From an uncultured Alcaligenaceae bacterium (lineage in GTDB: Bacteria > Pseudomonadota > Gammaproteobacteria > Burkholderiales > Burkholderiaceae_B): DNA of 64,000 bases. The translations under genes were made by a program, and so were the position numbers. The stretch covers positions 1-64,000 of the forward strand of contig CALFXX010000159.1 of assembly GCA_937952975.1 (NCBI GenBank), given 5' to 3'. This document shows positions 1 to 9,180 of this stretch, one piece after another. The notes under the pieces were generated by a model. That model did no database searches, had not been told where the DNA came from, and worked only from the letters and a program-made list of their open reading frames with translations. How positions within the stretch are numbered: the stretch's first letter is position 1; each line of letters opens with the position of its first letter.

Positions 1-179
1 ATTTACAACCAAACGAAAAAGAGGAACTTTGCCGTCACTCTGTGTGGGTCTTACTCGTTTCACCAGAGCGATTCGCAAACCTGCCTGCGTCACTGAAAAT
101 CGGAAAACTTCTTACCCCCCCAGCGCAGTTTAAAGCCTGGACCGACAGTTTTTCGAATTTATTAGGGATTTTGAAATAA
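1..179 (+). CDS. C-terminal fragment, spermidine-synthase-like protein (partial)
   Basis: An open frame enters from the left edge and stops with TAA at 177-179, giving 59 codons. Its end contains W-T-D-S-F-S-N-L-L-G-I-L, which resembles the W-T-D-D-[FY]-S-[NS]-L-L tail of polyamine aminopropyltransferases and of the fused MFS/spermidine synthase proteins. The stop lies only 2 bases before the next gene, so the two are probably co-transcribed. The fragment is too short to tell a soluble synthase from the fused membrane form. The family call is from memory of the tail motif and is tentative. Confidence 0.4.
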   Translation, partial: LQPNEKEELCRHSVWVLLVSPERFANLPASLKIGKLLTPPAQFKAWTDSFSNLLGILK

Positions 180-181
180 CC

Positions 182-514
182 ATGAGCAACCTCATTGCAT
201 TGATTGTTGGTGTGCTACTGCTAGTCAGCAACCCAACCAAGACTGAGTTCGAAGGCTTTGTCAGTCATCAAGTCACCGCGAACATGCCGAGCAAAAATCA
301 GCCCGGTGATCGCTTCACGAATCAGCTAATCGGCGGCATGGTGTCCAAGCTCGCCTCTGAAGCGACGCAACGCGATAATTATTATTTGTTATCGGTGTAC
401 ACGGTTGACTTAGCCATGCTGCGCTTGTTCAAACCCGAGCTACCGCCCACGGTGAAAATCGTCGGGATCGGCGGGAAATTCATCCCGATTACCGACAATC
501 AGATTTTTAAATAA
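182..514 (+). CDS. DUF4359-like small secreted or membrane-anchored protein
   Basis: 110 residues. Residues 3-16 form one hydrophobic helix (signal peptide or anchor), followed directly by N-P-T-K (17-20), then R-D-N-Y-Y-L-L-S-V-Y-T-V-D-L (64-77) and a glycine-containing end V-G-I-G-G-K-F (94-100). The NP-x-x-x-F start after the helix and the aromatic S-[IV]-[YF]-T-V-D stretch are what I associate with DUF4359, a family of unknown function. The ATG lies 2 bases after the upstream stop, suggesting translational coupling. No enzymatic motif is visible. Likely exposed to the periplasm. Confidence 0.55.
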   Translation: MSNLIALIVGVLLLVSNPTKTEFEGFVSHQVTANMPSKNQPGDRFTNQLIGGMVSKLASEATQRDNYYLLSVYTVDLAMLRLFKPELPPTVKIVGIGGKFIPITDNQIFK

Positions 515-558
515 ACGACATCCAAAAAGACGACAGAAGGGCACATCGGATGAGTGAT

Positions 559-584
559 CTGATCCCTCGGACCTCGGGGATCAG
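559..584. terminator. Hairpin between convergent genes
   Basis: Eight-bp perfect inverted repeat CTGATCCC (559-566) / GGGATCAG (577-584) with a 10-base loop, followed on the plus strand by TTCTT. It sits between the 3' ends of the DUF4359-like gene and the outer-membrane efflux gene, so it could serve both strands. Confidence 0.6.
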
Positions 585-594
585 TTCTTAGCGG

Positions 595-2064
595 TCAAGG
601 CTTAGCCACCCAACCGCCACCTAGAGACTTAAATAAATCGACACTTGCTTGCAAGCGCGCTGACCGATTCACCACAAATGCCAAGTTTGCCTCGTTAGCG
701 ACGCGTTGCGATTCAAGCACGCTTAAAAAATCAACATAACCCGCTTCGTAACGCAGCACCGCGAGTTCTTGTGCCTTGTTAGAGGCCTGAACCTGCTGTT
801 GCAAATACTGCTCGGTCTGTAGCGTTTGTTGTACAGAAATTAAGGCGTCGCTGACTTCACCGAAGGCGTTGCGAACAACCTTCACGTAACCCCCTAAAGC
901 CTCTTGTTGTTGGGCCTTTGCATAGTCCAAACGCCCCTGCAGTAAACCACCTGAAAAAATTGGTTGCAACAAGCCAATGCCCGCCGACCAAACCGAACTT
1001 TGGTCGCTTAAAAATGAGCTAAACGCTACACTTTGCGCACCGAATAAACCCACCAGCGAGAAGGTGGGAAACAACCCAGCGGTTGCGACACCAATACGCG
1101 CATTGGCTGCGATCAAATCTTGTTCGGCACGATTCACATCGGGGCGGCTTTCAACAATCGTCGAAGGCAACCCCTCAGGCGGCAGAGGTGGCGCTGGCAG
1201 TTGGCGAACATCACCTGCTGGGATGGCGAGATCGAGTTTTCCGGTCAAAACGCCCAATTGATTTTGCGCAATCGCGCGTTGGCGCGTGACCTCAGACAAG
1301 CTTGCCTGAGAGGCTGCCAAGGCAGCTTTTCCTTGGTTGACGTCAATGGGCGAAACTAAACCGCCCTGCAACTTTGCTTCAGCCACTTTGACGGATTCGG
1401 TACGCGTACGCACCGAATCTTTAAGAACCGCCATCTGCGCATCAAGCGAACGCAAACGCAAATAAAGATTAGAGACCAACGCCGCGACGGTCAAGGCCAC
1501 ACTGTCTTTTTCATACTGACTGCCTGTCGCCACTGCGGTGGTCGCTTCGATGTTTCGACGCACACGGCCCCAGACGTCTAATTCATACGAGGTCACAAGG
1601 CCAACTTGTGAGGTATTGGCCTGCACACCCACACCGGTTACTGAAACCGATGGGCCCGATGTCGCACGTGTGCCACTCGCCGTCATGTTCAAACTGGGAT
1701 ACAGGGCAGCACCGGCCTGTACCGCTAGGGACTCAGCCATGCGTATGCGGGCCAGTGCGATCTGAATATCGGCATTATCCTGACTTGCAGTTTGCACTAA
1801 CTGATTGAGGTTTGCATCGCCAAAGAGGGTCCACCACTGCGCGTTGACAGGCGTTTGAGCACCAGCAACCACAGACGCGGCTTTCACGTCAGGCGATTCT
1901 GGGGCGTTGTAGCGAGCAGGTAACGCGAGGTCTGGGCGTTGATAATCAGGCCCAAGCAAACAGCCCGACAACGACAACGAAATAGCACTCACCAGTAGCA
2001 AGCGTCGCGTACTGTTGCGCCTGGGCAATGACGTCAGCCGATCAGCTGTCAAAAAAGGCTTCAA
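595..2064 (-). CDS. RND efflux outer-membrane lipoprotein, NodT/OprM type
   Basis: 489 residues, the usual size for this family. It is the outer-membrane channel (TolC-like trimer) of a tripartite drug or solvent exporter. A signal peptide ends in a lipobox L-S-G-C (Cys about residue 35), followed by the family-typical G-P-D-Y-x-R-P, and two long TolC-type coiled-coil repeats follow. The start is a TTG at 2062-2064 that overlaps the pump stop (TTGA), with GGTGA just upstream; no better ATG exists before the signal peptide. Third gene of a minus-strand operon: adaptor, pump, channel. Confidence 0.93.
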   Translation of the reverse strand: MKPFLTADRLTSLPRRNSTRRLLLVSAISLSLSGCLLGPDYQRPDLALPARYNAPESPDVKAASVVAGAQTPVNAQWWTLFGDANLNQLVQTASQDNADIQIALARIRMAESLAVQAGAALYPSLNMTASGTRATSGPSVSVTGVGVQANTSQVGLVTSYELDVWGRVRRNIEATTAVATGSQYEKDSVALTVAALVSNLYLRLRSLDAQMAVLKDSVRTRTESVKVAEAKLQGGLVSPIDVNQGKAALAASQASLSEVTRQRAIAQNQLGVLTGKLDLAIPAGDVRQLPAPPLPPEGLPSTIVESRPDVNRAEQDLIAANARIGVATAGLFPTFSLVGLFGAQSVAFSSFLSDQSSVWSAGIGLLQPIFSGGLLQGRLDYAKAQQQEALGGYVKVVRNAFGEVSDALISVQQTLQTEQYLQQQVQASNKAQELAVLRYEAGYVDFLSVLESQRVANEANLAFVVNRSARLQASVDLFKSLGGGWVAKP

Positions 2065-5000
2065 GATTGTTCACCCGTATTTGAGGTCGATCCGCCAGAA
2101 CGCTCTGGTGCAGCTTCAGAGGCAGGCATCTGTTTAGGCTGCTTGCGCGACATCCAGGTAAAGAACATCGGCACAAAAATGGTCGCAATAAAAGTTGACG
2201 CGAGCATGCCACCAAACACGCCGGTCCCCATAGAGCGGCGCGCTGCCGCACCAGCACCTGAAGAAATCACCAAGGGAAACACACCCAAAATGAACGCCAG
2301 CGATGTCATGACGATTGGCCGAAACCTTTGCCGCGCCGCGGTCAACGCAGCGTCGATATTACTCATCCCCTGCTGACGCTTTTGCGAGGCAAACTCGATA
2401 ATCAAGATGGCATTTTTTGCTGAGAGCCCAACCAATACAACCAACCCAATCTGAAAATAAATATCATTAGGCATGCCGCGTACCAACACTGCGAGCAACG
2501 CCCCGAACAAGGCAAACGGCACAGCAAGCAGCACCGCCAAAGGCAAAGACCAGCGCTCATACTGAGCCGCTAAGATCAAAAACACCATCAAGATACCAAA
2601 AACAAAAGCCACTGCTGAAGTCGTGCCAGTACGGATTTGTTGATAGGCCTGACCAGCCCAAGCCAACTCGTAACCTGGCGGCAACGACGCGTTCGCAACC
2701 TCTTGCAGCGCCGCAATCGCCTCACCAGAGCTCACACCAGGTATCGCATTACCAAGTACTTTCGCTGCTAAAAATCCGTTGAAGCGCTCAAGCTGCTCGG
2801 GGCCCACGATTTGCGTGACCTGAATCAACGCTGAGACTGGCACCATGCTGCCGTTGTCAGCCCGCACATAAATCTGCCCTAAGTCAGTGGGTTGAGCACG
2901 ATACTGAGCGTCGGCCTGTAGTTGAACCCGGTACGTACGACCGCTTAAGTTAAAGTCGTTGACATACAACGTCCCCATCGTCGCCTGAAGGCTTAGGTAA
3001 ACATCTGAGATCGGGATCCCCAGCGACAAGGCTTTTGCTTCATCCACTTCAACATACAACTGCGGCGCAGTTGGTCTGAAAAAGGTATTAATCCCCGTCA
3101 GCTTGGGTTGCTTTCTTAAGGCCTCGGTAAAACCACCGATCACTGCTGCCAACTGGGCAGGCGAAGGTTCTACTTTTGATTGAACATAAAATTCAAAGCC
3201 ACCCGCAGTGCCCAGACCACGAATCGGTGGCGGATTAAATACCAGCGCCATTCCATCAGGCATACCCATGCCCAACCCAGTAAATTTTTTGGCTAATTGC
3301 TCAGCGCTTTCGTTGCGCTGATCCCAATCTTTTAGCGGAATAAAAATAGTGCCGGCGTTAGTCTTTAAGCCGCCACCGATAATGTCGTTACCCGCGATCA
3401 CAAATACGCGTGCAACGCTCGGGTCTTGCACGACTTTTGCTTGAAAAGATTCGCCAGCCTTTTGTGTACGTTGCAAACTTGCACCGTCGGGCAAGACGAG
3501 CGCACTCACCAGATAGCCCTGATCTTCAGGGGGTACAAAGCCGCCGGGTACGAGCCTGAACAATACGACCGAGGCCACAATCACGCTCGCAAACACGGCA
3601 GCACCTAAAATACGATGGTGCAGCGTTTTATCGACCAACCTGGCGTAGCCCTCGGTCAAAGAACCAAACGCGCGGTTAAACCACCTGAAGGCTTTGGGCT
3701 CAGTGTGGGTGGGTTTGAGCAACACGCCACACAACGCTGGCGTAAGTGTTAAAGCGACCACGCCCGACAACACCACTGATAGCGCCACGGTCACGGCAAA
3801 CTGCTGATACAACTTACCCGCGATTCCGCCTAAAAAGGCAACGGGGATAAACACAGCAGACAACACCAGAACGATTGCCACAACGGCGCCAGACACTTCT
3901 CGCATGGCCTCTTGCGCGGCTTCTTTGGGCGTCAGATGACGTTCAGCCATCAAACGCTCAACGTTTTCAAGCACCACAATCGCGTCGTCGACCACGATAC
4001 CGATGGAAAGCACCATCGCAAACAGCGTCAAGGTATTGACTGAAAAACCGAAGATCCACAAGCCGGCAAAAGTGCCGATCAAAGACACCGGCACAGCAAT
4101 CAACGGGATCACCGTTGCGCGCCAGTTTTGCAAAAACACATAGACCACCAGGGCAACAAGCAACATCGCCTCTATCAGCGTTGAGACAACCTCTTTGATA
4201 GAAGCGTTGACAAATTTTGTGGTGTCAAAAGGAATGACGTAATCGATACCTGGTGGAAACTTCTTTTTAATATCCTCCATGGTGGTGCGCACACGATCAG
4301 CAACATTCAAGGCATTCGCGCCCGACTGCAAGAAGATCGCCACGATGGCGGTAGGCTTACCGACCAGGGTGGTGAACGCATCGTAATTCGCCGCATCAAG
4401 CTCGATACGCGCAACATCCTTTAAACGCAACACCCCACTCGGCCCACTTGAGCGAATCACAATATCGCCAAACTGCTCAGGGGTCACTAGGCGACCTTTA
4501 GCCGTAACCGTATAGACCAGTTGTTGCCCCTGTGGCGCAGGCTCTTGACCGACTTTACCGGCAACGTTTTGTTTGTTTTGCGAAGACACCGCATTGGCGA
4601 TATCGGTTGTCGTTACGCCGAGTTGGGCCATTCGATCGGGCTGCAACCAAATCCGCATCGAATAATCTTTGGCGCCTAAAATTTGCGCATCACCCACGCC
4701 GGGCAAGCGCTTGAGTTCGTCAAGCACATTAATGAGCGCGTAGTTCGACAAATATAACGATGAGAACTCGTTCGTCGGTGTCGTTAAGGCAGTGACCAAC
4801 AAAATATCGTTTGAACGCTTTTGCGCAGTGACGCCATATTGACGCACAATATCTGGCAAGCGAGGCTCGGCAATTTTGACGCGGTTATTAATATTGACCG
4901 TCGCAATATCAATATTGGTGCCGACTTCAAAGGTGGCCGTGATTGTCAGCGTGCCATTTGATTGTGCCGCCGAATTGAAATACAGCAAATTCTCAACACC

Positions 5001-5216
5001 CGAAAGCTGCTCTTCAATTGGCCCTGCCACTGTGCGCGTTAAGGTTTCAGTCGAGGCGCCAGGGTAGTTTGCGGTGATGATGACAGTTGGTGGCGCGATC
5101 TCGGGGTACTGAGCAATCGGCAAGCCACGCGCGGCCATCAAACCTGCAATGACAATGGTGATCGAAATCACCGAGGAAAAAATCGGACGATTGATAAAAA
5201 AACTGGATAAGCTCAT
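2061..5216 (-). CDS. RND multidrug efflux pump, HAE1 family (AcrB/MexB-like)
   Basis: 1051 residues, full length for the inner-membrane proton-driven pump. The start M-S-L-S-S-F-F-I-N-R-P-I-F is typical of the family. The proton-relay aspartates are present in transmembrane helix 4 (G-I-V-V-D-D, Asp410/Asp411), and the partner lysine lies in G-L-S-A-K-N near residue 940. Two large periplasmic loops (about 40-335 and 560-870) are those of the porter and docking domains. It overlaps the adaptor by ATGA and the channel gene by TTGA, so the three are translationally coupled. Substrates cannot be read from sequence. Confidence 0.97.
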   Translation of the reverse strand: MSLSSFFINRPIFSSVISITIVIAGLMAARGLPIAQYPEIAPPTVIITANYPGASTETLTRTVAGPIEEQLSGVENLLYFNSAAQSNGTLTITATFEVGTNIDIATVNINNRVKIAEPRLPDIVRQYGVTAQKRSNDILLVTALTTPTNEFSSLYLSNYALINVLDELKRLPGVGDAQILGAKDYSMRIWLQPDRMAQLGVTTTDIANAVSSQNKQNVAGKVGQEPAPQGQQLVYTVTAKGRLVTPEQFGDIVIRSSGPSGVLRLKDVARIELDAANYDAFTTLVGKPTAIVAIFLQSGANALNVADRVRTTMEDIKKKFPPGIDYVIPFDTTKFVNASIKEVVSTLIEAMLLVALVVYVFLQNWRATVIPLIAVPVSLIGTFAGLWIFGFSVNTLTLFAMVLSIGIVVDDAIVVLENVERLMAERHLTPKEAAQEAMREVSGAVVAIVLVLSAVFIPVAFLGGIAGKLYQQFAVTVALSVVLSGVVALTLTPALCGVLLKPTHTEPKAFRWFNRAFGSLTEGYARLVDKTLHHRILGAAVFASVIVASVVLFRLVPGGFVPPEDQGYLVSALVLPDGASLQRTQKAGESFQAKVVQDPSVARVFVIAGNDIIGGGLKTNAGTIFIPLKDWDQRNESAEQLAKKFTGLGMGMPDGMALVFNPPPIRGLGTAGGFEFYVQSKVEPSPAQLAAVIGGFTEALRKQPKLTGINTFFRPTAPQLYVEVDEAKALSLGIPISDVYLSLQATMGTLYVNDFNLSGRTYRVQLQADAQYRAQPTDLGQIYVRADNGSMVPVSALIQVTQIVGPEQLERFNGFLAAKVLGNAIPGVSSGEAIAALQEVANASLPPGYELAWAGQAYQQIRTGTTSAVAFVFGILMVFLILAAQYERWSLPLAVLLAVPFALFGALLAVLVRGMPNDIYFQIGLVVLVGLSAKNAILIIEFASQKRQQGMSNIDAALTAARQRFRPIVMTSLAFILGVFPLVISSGAGAAARRSMGTGVFGGMLASTFIATIFVPMFFTWMSRKQPKQMPASEAAPERSGGSTSNTGEQS

Positions 5217-6397
5217 TTGCCGTCTCTGGCATTGGCCGCAGGAGTTGTCGTATCAAGCGGGATCACCGTTGGGGCGACCACAGCCCCTGGTCGAATCTTG
5301 ATGATTTGATCGACCACCACGCGATCACCCGGCTTTAAGCCAGAGCGCACAATCCAGTTTTTGCCAAGCCATGTTCCCATTTTTAAGGGAGTCGGTACGA
5401 CCTTGTTGTCGGCGCCGATTGTCCACACCATAAAACCACGTTCGTTTTGAATCACTGCGGCCTGCGGGACAAGGTAGACGTTTTCTTGTTTACCCGTGGT
5501 CAAGCGAATCTTTAAAAACTGGCCCGGCAAAATTTGATTTTTAGGGTTTAAAAATTCAGCACGCATTTGCTGCGTACCTAGCTTTGGATCGATAAACATC
5601 GACAAGAAATTTAACTTACCAGGCTGGTCATACACTTTACCGTCGGGCAAAATCAGTTCGACCTCGGTTTTTTGCTCAGGATCAAGGCGCCCACCAGGCA
5701 GCAACGAGGTGTCGCTTGCCGAGAGCCCAAAGCGCACCCAGATCGGATTGATTTGATAGATGGAGGTCAACAAACTGCCGTCGATTGCGGTGGTGATCAA
5801 GTTACCCTCAGAGCGTTGAGCACGACCCGAGATACCCGACACGGGCGCTGTGACCGTTGCCCAAGTCAAATTAAGCTGAGCAGTTTTTAAATTAGCTTGA
5901 GCAACCTCGTTGGCCGACGTTGCGTCATCGAATTCTTTACGGCTGACCGCCTGCTGGCTGAACAAGCCTTTAAGCCGCGCTGCCTCGCGTGCGGTTTGCT
6001 TGGCGCGCGCTTGCGACTCGTCTAAGGCATTTTTAAAAGGTTCAGGATCAATCTGAAACAAGGGTTGACCAGCGGTGACCGCGCTGCCCTCTTCGTACAA
6101 CCGCTGAACCAAAATACCGCCAACGCGCGACCGCACCTCGGTCTCTTTCGCGCCCTCGGCTTGTGCCGTGATTTCGAGCAGATTAGGCAACGTTGTTGGA
6201 GAGGCTTCAATCACCGACACAGGCAAGGCGGGCGGCGCACCGGCAGCACCCTGCGCAAGAGCAGTTGCAGATACAAATAAACACAAAGCACTGGCACCGA
6301 GAGCACGCGTCAGTGCGCGCAGTGAGACCCATTTAACAAACATTGTGCCAAACCTGACACCTTGTCGACTACCCACCGTACCGACCGCTTGGCTCAT
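5213..6397 (-). CDS. RND efflux periplasmic adaptor (MexA/AcrA-like membrane-fusion protein)
   Basis: 394 residues. It bridges the pump and the outer-membrane channel. It shows the lipoyl/barrel-sandwich halves around an alpha-hairpin (about residues 80-200) and C-terminal beta-barrel and membrane-proximal domains. The first ATG (6395-6397) has a good ribosome site, AGGAAA, but places about 18 polar residues before the signal peptide. An inner ATG at 6341-6343 would start directly at the signal sequence but has a weak ribosome site. No lipobox is obvious, so a soluble or loosely anchored adaptor is likely. No TetR or MarR regulator gene is adjacent, unlike many such operons. Confidence 0.93.
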   Translation of the reverse strand: MSQAVGTVGSRQGVRFGTMFVKWVSLRALTRALGASALCLFVSATALAQGAAGAPPALPVSVIEASPTTLPNLLEITAQAEGAKETEVRSRVGGILVQRLYEEGSAVTAGQPLFQIDPEPFKNALDESQARAKQTAREAARLKGLFSQQAVSRKEFDDATSANEVAQANLKTAQLNLTWATVTAPVSGISGRAQRSEGNLITTAIDGSLLTSIYQINPIWVRFGLSASDTSLLPGGRLDPEQKTEVELILPDGKVYDQPGKLNFLSMFIDPKLGTQQMRAEFLNPKNQILPGQFLKIRLTTGKQENVYLVPQAAVIQNERGFMVWTIGADNKVVPTPLKMGTWLGKNWIVRSGLKPGDRVVVDQIIKIRPGAVVAPTVIPLDTTTPAANARDGK

Positions 6398-6448
6398 TGC
6401 GCTTTCCTGAACTTGTGTAGCCTGCCATTCTATACGGGTTAACCCATG

Positions 6449-6465
6449 GATGGATACTAACCATC
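6449..6465. promoter_or_regulatory. Possible operator upstream of the efflux operon
   Basis: Inverted repeat GATGG-N7-CCATC in the 134-base gap between the dehydrogenase gene and the adaptor start, about 50 bases before the adaptor ATG. The position and size fit a repressor site for the pump operon, but the arms are only 5 bp and the regulator is not in this window. Confidence 0.25.
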
Positions 6466-6531
6466 AAGTATTAACGGCTAATCTACGACGAATGAATGGC
6501 AAGCGTTGACTAGACAAGCGCGATTGATGGA

Positions 6532-7617
6532 TTACTTCAGTTGGCGGCAAATTTCAGCGGTGACTTCAGAACACGAGGCCACGCCACCCAAATCACGGGG
6601 GATCGCCTTGCCGCCCGCCAAGGTCGCCTCAACGGCGCGCTCAATGCGTTCTGCTGCGGTTATCAGGCTTGCGTCGTTGTGCCGATCACCTAGCCAGCGC
6701 AACATAAATGACCCCGATAAGATCGTTGCGAGGGGGCTGGCGATATTTTGACCGGCGATATCAGGAGCGGATCCGTGTGCTCCCTGAAACAAGCCATGGT
6801 GATCGCCAAGCTCGCCCGAAGGTGCGATGCCCATACCGCCGACCGTGGCGGCACCTAGATCCGAAATAATGTCACCAAACATGTTTTCAGCCACGATCAC
6901 GTCATAAAACTCTGGACGCTTGACCAAGTGCACCGTAATCGCATCAACATAGGCGTAGTCAATTGCCACATCAGGATAGTCTTGTGCCACCTCATCACAA
7001 ACTGATCTGAAAAACGCATAACTACGCAGGATATTGGCCTTGTCGCAGACTGTCATGCGGCGCACCCCGTCGAGGGGCGAGCCGTTACGTTTGCGCGATA
7101 ACTCAAACGCAAACTTGGCGATCCGCGAGACGCCCTTGCGTGTCAGCACCAAAGTATCCGTGGCTACCTCGCCACGCAACAGCACACCGGCACCGCGACT
7201 TGCATACAAGCCTTCAGTGTTTTCACGCACGATGATGTAATCGATATCGCCCGCTTGTCGATTTTTGAGTGGCGAAAAATCACCTTGATAAAGCCGAATT
7301 GGTCGCACATTGGCGTAGAGGTCAAGCTTGAAACGCAACTGCAGGTGCAAGTCGTTGCCGACCTCGGTGCCGTCAGGATAGGTCACGCTAGGCAAACCCG
7401 CAGCGCCATGCAAAATCGCGTGCGAAGTATTGCAGGCGTCAAAGGTTTCTTGTGGCAGCACTTGGCCCGTTTTGACGTAATGGGATGCTCCGCCCGGAAA
7501 CTGGTTAAACGACAGCAGATTTGAACCAAGCGCTTCTTGCAATACCGTCACGGTTGCCGCGCAGACTTCGGGGCCAATTCCGTCACCCTCAATCGTTGCA
7601 ATCTCATACTTTGCCAT
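6532..7617 (-). CDS. Isocitrate/isopropylmalate dehydrogenase family protein
   Basis: 361 residues, length of the decarboxylating beta-hydroxyacid dehydrogenases (isopropylmalate, homoisocitrate, tartrate). Near the N-terminus is G-D-G-I-G-P-E (11-17), and the metal/NAD signature N-M-F-G-D-I-I-S-D is intact. The family oxidises and decarboxylates a 2-hydroxy-3-carboxy acid with NAD and Mg or Mn. No leuCD genes are nearby and the genetic context is transport, so a catabolic role (for example tartrate or a substituted malate) is as likely as leucine synthesis. AGGAGAA stands just before the ATG. Divergent from the ammonium transporter. Confidence 0.88.
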   Translation of the reverse strand: MAKYEIATIEGDGIGPEVCAATVTVLQEALGSNLLSFNQFPGGASHYVKTGQVLPQETFDACNTSHAILHGAAGLPSVTYPDGTEVGNDLHLQLRFKLDLYANVRPIRLYQGDFSPLKNRQAGDIDYIIVRENTEGLYASRGAGVLLRGEVATDTLVLTRKGVSRIAKFAFELSRKRNGSPLDGVRRMTVCDKANILRSYAFFRSVCDEVAQDYPDVAIDYAYVDAITVHLVKRPEFYDVIVAENMFGDIISDLGAATVGGMGIAPSGELGDHHGLFQGAHGSAPDIAGQNIASPLATILSGSFMLRWLGDRHNDASLITAAERIERAVEATLAGGKAIPRDLGGVASCSEVTAEICRQLK

Positions 7618-7641
7618 GTCTTCTCCTGAAATCCGTCTATG

Positions 7642-7658
7642 TGCACCAAAATGGCCCA
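7642..7658 (+). promoter_or_regulatory. Candidate NtrC-type site upstream of the ammonium transporter
   Basis: TGCACC-N5-GGCCCA matches 10 of 12 fixed positions of the NtrC consensus TGCACC-N5-GGTGCA. A second half-site TGCACC lies at 7703-7708. Both are 150-215 bases before the amt start, in the right place for activator sites. I could not find a convincing sigma-54 -24/-12 element downstream, so the call is weak. Confidence 0.3.
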
Positions 7659-7820
7659 GTGCAGTATTTATAAGTATTTGTTTTTAAAAGCCAATTTATT
7701 CATGCACCAACATTACGCTAAGTCGCGTTAAGATACGCGGTTAATTTTCACGGTATTGATGCACGGTGTTCTTTAAATAAATAAGAACCGATACGTTAAC
7801 AGCATCATGTAAAGATTGAA

Positions 7821-7842
7821 CGCCTGAATCGGGCGATTTTTT
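7821..7842 (+). terminator. Terminator-like hairpin in the amt leader
   Basis: Short stem CGCC (7821-7824) / GGCG (7832-7835) with a 7-base loop, followed by A and six T (7837-7842). It lies on the coding strand only a few bases before the ribosome site (CGGAG) and ATG of amt at 7857. The stem is short, so it may be a weak attenuator or chance. Confidence 0.3.
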
Positions 7843-7856
7843 GACTCGGAGCCAAA

Positions 7857-9065
7857 ATGGATAATATAAAAACAGGTGTCGACGCGCTATTTATTTTATT
7901 AGGCGCGATCATGATTTTGGCGATGCATGCCGGCTTTGCATTTTTAGAGCTAGGTACGGTGCGCGAAAAAAATCAGGTTAACGCGCTGGTCAAGATTCTG
8001 GTCGATTTCTCTGTCTCAACAATCGCTTACTTTTTTATCGGCTATTCAATCGCCTACGGCACCAACTTTTTCATGGGCGCCGAAGAACTTGCAGCCAAAA
8101 GCGGCTTTGAACTCGTTAAGTTTTTCTTTTTGCTCACCTTTGCAGCGGCCATCCCCGCGATTGTGTCGGGCGGTATTGCCGAACGCGCAAAATTCAATCC
8201 CCAACTCTTAGCCACGTTTTTGTTGGTGGGGTTTGTCTACCCTTTCTTTGAGGGCATGATCTGGAACCCCGAACATCCCTTCGGCTTTCAAGCCTGGTTA
8301 AAAGGCTTTAGCGGCGAAGAATTTCACGATTTCGCAGGCTCAGTGGTTGTGCACGCTGTTGGGGGTTGGATTGCCTTGCCAGCCATCCTGTTGCTTGGTG
8401 CGCGTCAAGGCCGCTACCGCAAAGACGGCCGCATGGCGGCACATCCACCTTCAAACGTGCCCTTCCTCGCCTTGGGCGCCTGGATTCTGACGGTTGGCTG
8501 GTTTGGATTTAACGTGATGAGCGCACAAACCATCGACAAGATTAGTGGCTTGGTCGCCATGAACTCGCTCATGGCAATGGCTGGCGGCACCTTGGCTGGC
8601 TGGTTCTTTGGCAAAAACGATGCTGGCTTTAGCTATAACGGCCCCTTGGCAGGTTTAGTAGCCGTTTGCGCTGGTTCTGATCTGATGCACCCGTTGGGTG
8701 CTCTCTTTGTGGGCTTAGTCGCTGGCGCCCTGTTTGTGATTGTCTTCACCCTTGAGCAGAACCGCTGGAAAATCGATGATGTCTTGGGCGTCTGGCCCTT
8801 GCACGGATTGTGCGGCGTTTGGGGTGGGATTGCTGCTGGGATCTTTGGTCAGAAAGCGCTTGGCGGGATCGGTGGGGTCAGCTTATCGGCCCAGTTGATT
8901 GGCACAGGCTTAGGTGTGGCGATTGCGCTCACCGGTGGCTTCGTTGTGTATGGCTTGATCAAAATGGCGATTGGCTTACGAATGGATCCCGAAGACGAAC
9001 ATGCTGGGGCCGATCTCAGCATCCATCACGTATCGGCCACGCCAGAGTCTGAAAGCTCTTGGTGA
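7857..9065 (+). CDS. amt: Ammonium transporter, Amt family
   Basis: 402 residues, about eleven transmembrane helices, inner-membrane ammonium channel. The twin pore histidines are present: H166 in V-V-H-A-V-G-G and H316 in P-L-H-G-L-C-G. The N-terminus has no cleaved signal peptide. The C-terminal tail is short and carries H-A-G-A-D-L, a typical GlnK-contact region. No glnK gene is adjacent, although glnK-amtB is the common arrangement. Start supported by CGGAG upstream. Nitrogen control is plausible from the upstream NtrC-like site. Confidence 0.95.
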   Translation: MDNIKTGVDALFILLGAIMILAMHAGFAFLELGTVREKNQVNALVKILVDFSVSTIAYFFIGYSIAYGTNFFMGAEELAAKSGFELVKFFFLLTFAAAIPAIVSGGIAERAKFNPQLLATFLLVGFVYPFFEGMIWNPEHPFGFQAWLKGFSGEEFHDFAGSVVVHAVGGWIALPAILLLGARQGRYRKDGRMAAHPPSNVPFLALGAWILTVGWFGFNVMSAQTIDKISGLVAMNSLMAMAGGTLAGWFFGKNDAGFSYNGPLAGLVAVCAGSDLMHPLGALFVGLVAGALFVIVFTLEQNRWKIDDVLGVWPLHGLCGVWGGIAAGIFGQKALGGIGGVSLSAQLIGTGLGVAIALTGGFVVYGLIKMAIGLRMDPEDEHAGADLSIHHVSATPESESSW

Positions 9066-9093
9066 GTGTGTGCAGCAAGAGTTGAATAAGCGC

Positions 9094-9114
9094 TCGCGGT
9101 TAGCACAACCGCGA
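9094..9114. terminator. Hairpin between convergent amt and PrpD-family gene
   Basis: Perfect 8-bp stem TCGCGGTT (9094-9101) / AACCGCGA (9107-9114) with loop AGCAC. No U-run follows, but its place between the 3' ends of convergent genes suggests a shared terminator. Confidence 0.45.
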
Positions 9115-9180
9115 CGCAGCCAGCGCAAAAGACCTCGCTACACCCAGCCCACAAGGCGGCCACCCACTGCCCTGTAGGGC

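Noticed and set aside
7741..7800. Sigma-54 promoter for amt
   Set aside because: The stretch around GCACGG lacks the GG and GC pairs at proper 10-base spacing.
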